From NCBI GenBank assembly GCA_015075105.1, contig JABTUZ010000001.1, positions 1,003,001 through 1,067,000 on the forward strand: a stretch of 64,000 nt of DNA. The letters are read 5' to 3'. Numbering within the stretch: position 1 is the stretch's first letter; each line of letters begins with the position of its first letter. Shown piece after piece: positions 59,413-64,000 of this stretch. The notes beneath the pieces were generated by a model, which worked only from the letters and a program-made list of their open reading frames with translations, had not been told where the DNA came from and made no database searches. The DNA comes from Leptospiraceae bacterium (GTDB taxonomy: Bacteria; Spirochaetota; Leptospiria; Leptospirales; Leptospiraceae). The position numbers and the translations under genes were made by a program.

Positions 59413-62328
59413 TCAAAATCTGAAATCTCCAATCCCGAATACAAATTTGAAACCTTTGTCTGCCTCGTAAGTAGTGAATGGGTGTCCATTCCATCCACCA
59501 CCGTCTCCACCAGTGTATCGCAGTTTTTGAGCAAAATACAATCGCAACGGAAGAACCGGAATTTGAATTCTAAGACCGAACCCCCAAGAAAACCGAAATC
59601 TGTCGAGTGCAATATTATTTACAGACAAAACCAACCTACCCGGATCTTCTGTTCTAAAAGGGCTTTCCGGAGTTTTCTTGCCTGAAGAATCAAAATGCTC
59701 GTATAAATATAAATTCATTGCAGCTTCTGGATTTATAAGCGGGTTTGCAAGTGCCCTTTGTTGTCTCACTAATCCGTCAAAGTCTTTAAATGATTTTGCT
59801 CTTTCACCCACCGAACGATTGATTTCCTCATACATAGCTCCTGCATCAAAGAAAACTACAAACCAAAGTAGGCTCGGCTCAATTGGGAATCTAAGCTCTG
59901 AGCCAAACAAGACTCTGGAGGCAGAACCATTTCTCCATTCTGTAGGATAGAATCTATCGTCAAACCTCCAGCCTCGCAAGGATTCATAGCCTCCTAAATA
60001 ATTCAAATCCATGATTTGAATGTATGGGTTTGTTTGCTTGTCTTGCTTGTGATAGACAGGTACTCTTTCATAAGTAAAAACACTGGATGTGCGAAATTCT
60101 TGAACTACTCTCCACCTTCGTAAAGCATTACTCCGAATCAATCCGAATAGGGTGTAATCAAACCAAGTGTGAAAAAACTCAAACATAGGTCGAATTTGAT
60201 CGAAGTGACTTTGACCGCCTAAGTATTGTCCTACATTGTCAACAGAAAAAACAAAGGAAGTACCCGATGTAGAGTTAAAAATATTGTCTCGATTGTCAAA
60301 GGAAATCCCATTGGTTAACTGAGACCGGAATTGCCATCCGTGGCTTACCTCTGCCAGAACTTGATCCGATACCAAGGAAGTTGGTCTAGAAGAAATAAAA
60401 AAACTGGGAGAGTATCTATGAAAATGGCTCCAGTTTATAAAAAACCTGTGACCAATTCCCGCCGAAACCCCTACTCTTGATCTCTCAAAGGATGCGCTTT
60501 CTTTTATGGATTGATTGTTGTTTTCTGTGATCGCCGCAGCCCCAACATTTAAAACCTGAGATGTATAAAATAGGCTCATAGTCAATGACCAAGGTTTATC
60601 AAAAATCCAAGGCTCAGTCCATGTAAGCTGAAACATTTTTCGTAAAGGCCCAAATTCCAAACGACCAGAAACTTTTTGTCCTGTTCCGTTTAAATTATTT
60701 TCTCCTAGTTCTGTAAAAATTGAAAAACCGGTAATTGTTCCATACCCTCCACCCATGGAAATAGTTCCAGTAGGTTGCTCTACAACTTCTACAATCAAGT
60801 TCATTTTAGTTTCATCAGAGCCAGGTCTCATATTAAAATTGACTTCTTTGAAATAGCCAAGATTAAAAATTCTTTCTCTAGATCTGTTTACTAACTGTGA
60901 ATTAAAAAGATCTCCCGTTTTAAATAACAACTCTCTTCGGATTACTTTTTCAAGAGTCTTTTTGTTTCCCTTAATGATAATATTTTCAACATAAGCTAAA
61001 TTATTTTCTCGAATTAAAAAATCAACGTGTACGAATTTTTTTCCTTTTGACTCGGGGTCTTCAGTTAATAGTTTTCTTAATTTTTTTATATTTAAAATTT
61101 CTGCGTCTTCCTCACATTCTTTTACATCAGCAGGACTTCTTCGAGAAGAGCAGTTTTCGTATTGCTTCAAGTCTTCATCCGATAAATTCAAATACCTTCT
61201 TTTCGGCGCAACTTGAGCAAATAGATACCCTTTGCCGCTGTAAAGCTCGTTTATCATAGCTCTATCTCTAACGAACTTTCCTTCATCAAAAATTTCTCCA
61301 ACATCATCATTTGTAAATTCATACAACCCTTCTAAATATTTTACTTCAAATACAGGCTTGAAATTTTCTTTAAGAGTTCCGGCAGGGTTGTTTTCTTTAT
61401 TCAAAAACATAGGTTGTCCGTTTGGCTCTACACTTAAATCGTGTGCTGTGCTATATCCGTTAAAAAAGTATAAATCTCCTTCATTGATTTTAAAATTTAC
61501 AATGATTACCCTTTTATTTTTTATTCTTGGATTCTCCCAGTGGATTTCCCAGTTCGTTCCTTCATTAATAAGTTCTGCATCAAGATACCCTTTAGATTTT
61601 AAGTAGGCTACAATTTTTTGCTTATCTGTTTCGTAAGTAGTTTCTTTAAAATTTCCACTTTCAATAAAGCCGGCTTCTTTTAATTCTAAAATACCTTGCA
61701 ACTCGGCTGAATCAATATTTTTCGTACCCATAATATTTATTTTCGATACAGGAATTTCATCGCCTTCGTCTATGATGAATTTGATTTTGACGAGATTTGT
61801 TTTTGGGTTTAACTTTCCGATTTCAAATTTTACATAAGCGTGAAAAAATCCTTCATCACGATATTTCTTTAAAATCATTTCTTTTGCAGTATTGATTTTT
61901 TCTGGAGACACTACTTCATTTTCTTTTAAGGGCATTTTATCTCTAAGGTCGGAAGGAAATACTTCATCGGCTCCGATGAATTCAATTTCTTCTACACGAG
62001 GCCTTTCGTTTAGCTCAAATATAACTTTCACCCCATTTGAGGTAATTTCCCCTTGAATGTCTATATTGTAGAAATACCCGGTTGAGAATAGAGAAGATAA
62101 ATCTTTATTTAAAAGTTTTTCAGTGAGAGGCATTCCTTTACGCATTTCAATTTTTGCATAAATATCCTCAGGTAGAGTATTTTTATTACCACGAAATACA
62201 ATATCCGTAATTTGTTTCCCTATATAATCTGTTCTTTTTGACAATAGATCAGTGACAGTAGAATAAGAGAGTATGAATAGTACGAGAATACTCGATATGA
62301 CTGCTTGATAAGATTTACGAATTTTCAA
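59413..62328 (-). CDS. bamA: outer-membrane assembly protein BamA
   Basis: This 971-aa protein inserts beta-barrel proteins into the outer membrane. It has a signal region, five POTRA-type repeats (from TDIVFRGNKNTLPEDIYAKI through the long insertions around residues 280-420) and a C-terminal 16-stranded barrel beginning at GTISMGGGYGTITGFS. The conserved loop LGGYESLRGWRFDDR is the family RGF/W-type lid region, and the chain ends in GFKFVFGIGDFRF, a Phe-terminated beta signal. It is longer than the enterobacterial protein mainly from POTRA insertions. The UvrD-like gene follows. Confidence 0.93.
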   Translation of the reverse strand: MKIRKSYQAVISSILVLFILSYSTVTDLLSKRTDYIGKQITDIVFRGNKNTLPEDIYAKIEMRKGMPLTEKLLNKDLSSLFSTGYFYNIDIQGEITSNGVKVIFELNERPRVEEIEFIGADEVFPSDLRDKMPLKENEVVSPEKINTAKEMILKKYRDEGFFHAYVKFEIGKLNPKTNLVKIKFIIDEGDEIPVSKINIMGTKNIDSAELQGILELKEAGFIESGNFKETTYETDKQKIVAYLKSKGYLDAELINEGTNWEIHWENPRIKNKRVIIVNFKINEGDLYFFNGYSTAHDLSVEPNGQPMFLNKENNPAGTLKENFKPVFEVKYLEGLYEFTNDDVGEIFDEGKFVRDRAMINELYSGKGYLFAQVAPKRRYLNLSDEDLKQYENCSSRRSPADVKECEEDAEILNIKKLRKLLTEDPESKGKKFVHVDFLIRENNLAYVENIIIKGNKKTLEKVIRRELLFKTGDLFNSQLVNRSRERIFNLGYFKEVNFNMRPGSDETKMNLIVEVVEQPTGTISMGGGYGTITGFSIFTELGENNLNGTGQKVSGRLEFGPLRKMFQLTWTEPWIFDKPWSLTMSLFYTSQVLNVGAAAITENNNQSIKESASFERSRVGVSAGIGHRFFINWSHFHRYSPSFFISSRPTSLVSDQVLAEVSHGWQFRSQLTNGISFDNRDNIFNSTSGTSFVFSVDNVGQYLGGQSHFDQIRPMFEFFHTWFDYTLFGLIRSNALRRWRVVQEFRTSSVFTYERVPVYHKQDKQTNPYIQIMDLNYLGGYESLRGWRFDDRFYPTEWRNGSASRVLFGSELRFPIEPSLLWFVVFFDAGAMYEEINRSVGERAKSFKDFDGLVRQQRALANPLINPEAAMNLYLYEHFDSSGKKTPESPFRTEDPGRLVLSVNNIALDRFRFSWGFGLRIQIPVLPLRLYFAQKLRYTGGDGGGWNGHPFTTYEADKGFKFVFGIGDFRF

Positions 62329-62443
62329 ATTGATAAATAAAACCCTTAAATTATTCTAAAACCCACAATATATAGCTAAGTTTCCTTATTTTAAACTTTT
62401 ACAACAATCTTTCAAATAGACTCTGAATTGAAAAGCTACTATT

Positions 62444-63166
62444 TTAATCAGTGTTTCCTTTTAATCTAAAAATATATTCTCTAAAAAACTCGGAATTTTC
62501 GTTTTTTTCATCTTTTTCAAATCTCATGGATCTAATTTGTTTTGATACACTAATATCCAATAGTGAAAACCCACTCCTTTGGATAAATTCAACACCAAAA
62601 ACTTTTCCGCTTGGATCAACTTTTGCTCTTATCTTTACGATAGCCGACACTCCAATATTTTTGACTGATGAAGGAAAGTGGAGAGGTGGGTCGAAAAGGA
62701 TTTCTCTTTTGGGCTTTCCATGCTTCCATAAAGGATTTTTTTTTTCTTCATCGAATACGATTTTTCTTTCTTTTTCAACTTCAATTTTTTTGGATAAAAA
62801 TTCATTTTTAGGATTTTTTCCTGATTCCTTATACTTTATGCTTCTACCCTCTGTAAGCTCTTCTTCTCTATCAACCGTTTTATTTTTAGTTGAAGATGTT
62901 TTAAAACCAGACAGTAAATTATTCGTATCTCGATTTTTTTTGGATTGCTTTTTTGAAATTTTAGTGTCTTTCGTATTCTTTGTCTTTTTAAGCTCGTTGT
63001 TTTGCAAAGTTTGTTCATTTGTGATTGAATGAATCTCTCTGTTTTTTGTAATTTCTATAAAGATTGTTTCGTTATCTATAGCTTTAGCAAAAAAAAGAGA
63101 ATAGCCAACTAAGATCAAATGAAAAGATAGACTTAGAGAAAATGCAAATTTTAGTCTTATATCCAA
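62444..63166 (-). CDS. tonB: TonB-family energy transducer
   Basis: This 240-aa protein starts with a short cytoplasmic end and a membrane helix (FAFSLSLSFHLILVGYSLFF). A Lys-rich linker follows, and a C-terminal TonB domain (SAIVKIRAKVDPSGKVFGVE, followed by FIQRSGFSLLDISVSKQIRSMRF) completes it. The linker is Lys/Glu rather than Pro rich. It lies 3 bases after exbD and completes an ExbB-ExbD-TonB set for active transport across the outer membrane. Confidence 0.85.
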   Translation of the reverse strand: MDIRLKFAFSLSLSFHLILVGYSLFFAKAIDNETIFIEITKNREIHSITNEQTLQNNELKKTKNTKDTKISKKQSKKNRDTNNLLSGFKTSSTKNKTVDREEELTEGRSIKYKESGKNPKNEFLSKKIEVEKERKIVFDEEKKNPLWKHGKPKREILFDPPLHFPSSVKNIGVSAIVKIRAKVDPSGKVFGVEFIQRSGFSLLDISVSKQIRSMRFEKDEKNENSEFFREYIFRLKGNTD

Positions 63167-63169
63167 ATT

Positions 63170-63610
63170 TTATTTATCTGAAGAATTTCCCTTTACCATT
63201 GCAAGATTGAACTTTATTACACCGGCAGCGTTTACCTGATCAATTACTTTTACGATTACTTGATAGCTTGCTCCGGAATCTCCTCTGATGATTACTCTAT
63301 TTTTCTTTGGGTCTCTATTTTTTTCAGGACCCAAAAATGTAGTTATTTTTTCGGTTAGTTTATCAATAGGTACAGGGTCAGTATCTTTATCTAAAAAAAC
63401 TTTTCCTTCTTTATTTACTGTTATCACCAATTCATCGGGATTTTTCTCTTGCGAAACACTCGAAGAGGATCGGGGAAGCTCGATTTTAATTTTAGTTCCT
63501 TTCTCCATCGTTGCATTAATTAAAAAATAAATTACTAAAAAGGAAACTACGTCGATTAGAGAAGTCAGGTCAACCCTATCGAATGTTTTCATGGTTCTTC
63601 TAAATTTCAT
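63170..63610 (-). CDS. exbD: ExbD/TolR-family protein
   Basis: This 146-aa protein has one N-terminal membrane helix ([18 protein letters not shown]) containing the conserved Asp of the family within it. A periplasmic domain with [20 protein letters not shown] and the [21 protein letters not shown] strand follows. It forms the proton channel with ExbB. It is coupled to exbB by a 4-base overlap and precedes tonB. Confidence 0.88.
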   Translation of the reverse strand: MKFRRTMKTFDRVDLTSLIDVVSFLVIYFLINATMEKGTKIKIELPRSSSSVSQEKNPDELVITVNKEGKVFLDKDTDPVPIDKLTEKITTFLGPEKNRDPKKNRVIIRGDSGASYQVIVKVIDQVNAAGVIKFNLAMVKGNSSDK

Positions 63611-63999
63611 TTTTTATCAGCCCGAAAAATTTGAATGGCTTGATTGGAAAGATTTTCTATTTCGTTCAACCTCTCTTCTTTTTTACGAACTAGGTAGTTA
63701 TAAAAAATATATGCAGGAATTGAAATAAATAATCCCATCGCAGTTGTAATTAATGCCTCACTAATTCCAACCTCTGCTCCTTTTGTTCCGGCCCCTTCAC
63801 CAAATGAGCGTATCATTCCTACAACGGTTCCGAGGACTCCAAGCAAAGGTCCAATCGTTGCAATAGTTCCAAGACCTGTGAGAAATTTTTCCATCTGATG
63901 AATTTGTCTATACCCTTCAGTTTCCATTTCATCTTCTACATACTTTGAGCCTCTTCTTTTAAAATCCAATCCAACTTGCAAGACGGAAGATGCAGGGGA
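63607..63999 (-). CDS. exbB: ExbB/TolQ-family protein, 5' end outside window
   Basis: The frame is open to the right edge; the 131 residues seen are the C-terminal part. They include two membrane helices ([22 protein letters not shown] and [22 protein letters not shown]) and the Thr/Gly pattern [10 protein letters not shown] of MotA/TolQ/ExbB proton-channel proteins. It pairs with ExbD. The true start lies beyond 64,000. An internal TTG at 63981 is not a start. Confidence 0.9.
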   Translation of the reverse strand, partial: SPASSVLQVGLDFKRRGSKYVEDEMETEGYRQIHQMEKFLTGLGTIATIGPLLGVLGTVVGMIRSFGEGAGTKGAEVGISEALITTAMGLFISIPAYIFYNYLVRKKEERLNEIENLSNQAIQIFRADKK

Positions 64000-64000
64000 A

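Noticed and set aside
59412-59612. Longer 800-aa start for the helicase gene
   Set aside because: It runs antisense-free but in another frame through the end of bamA. The helicase Q-motif start MNLDFSHLNEAQ fits the family.

Overview
The window is AT-rich and most likely comes from a spirochaete of the Leptospiraceae. This is an inference from gene content: a pyrophosphate-dependent phosphofructokinase, CheX, a membrane cyclase with a ferredoxin domain, a long BamA, and several lipoproteins and coiled-coil proteins of leptospiral style. No 16S gene is present to confirm it.

Bases 1 to about 37,050 are a contractile-tailed (myovirus-type) prophage, or most of one. Terminase, portal and integrase are not in the window and presumably lie upstream. 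The order is: surface protein fragment, two small structural proteins, prohead protease, scaffold and major capsid protein (1-4.65 kb); two very large polyvalent proteins, one with InPase and zeta-toxin-like domains and one with ParB and PBECR-like nuclease domains (4.7-9.7 kb); neck region (9.7-12.9 kb); tail sheath, tube, a tail-assembly chaperone pair that almost certainly uses a ribosomal frameshift on an A9 run, and tape measure (12.9-17.8 kb); an accessory block (17.8-25.3 kb); baseplate and fibre genes (25.5-33.9 kb); and a lysis cassette with amidase, holin-like proteins and a probable unimolecular spanin (33.9-36.2 kb).

The accessory block splits the tail operon between tape measure and baseplate. 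Its genes mostly face the opposite way. It holds a secreted proline-rich coiled-coil protein, an unknown 285-aa protein behind a GC-rich multibranched hairpin, an IS1182-type transposase, a two-gene restriction-modification system bracketed by 21-bp inverted repeats, a BrnT/BrnA toxin-antitoxin pair, and a small gene whose paralogue sits at 12.3 kb behind the same operator-like sequence. It looks like a cargo and defence hotspot.

Two tandem small genes with nearly identical flanks and different cores (36.3-37.07 kb), a tRNA-Phe and a zinc-finger/HTH gene mark the transition to the chromosome. From 38.5 kb the window is chromosomal: PPi-dependent phosphofructokinase; a Crp/Fnr regulator with a PilZ/DUF1577-like partner; envelope and coiled-coil proteins; CheX behind a SurA/PpiD-like foldase; a cyclase/cNMP-binding/permease cluster; LspA; a small glycan operon; a UvrD/PcrA helicase coupled to BamA; and a TonB-ExbD-ExbB operon that runs off the right edge.
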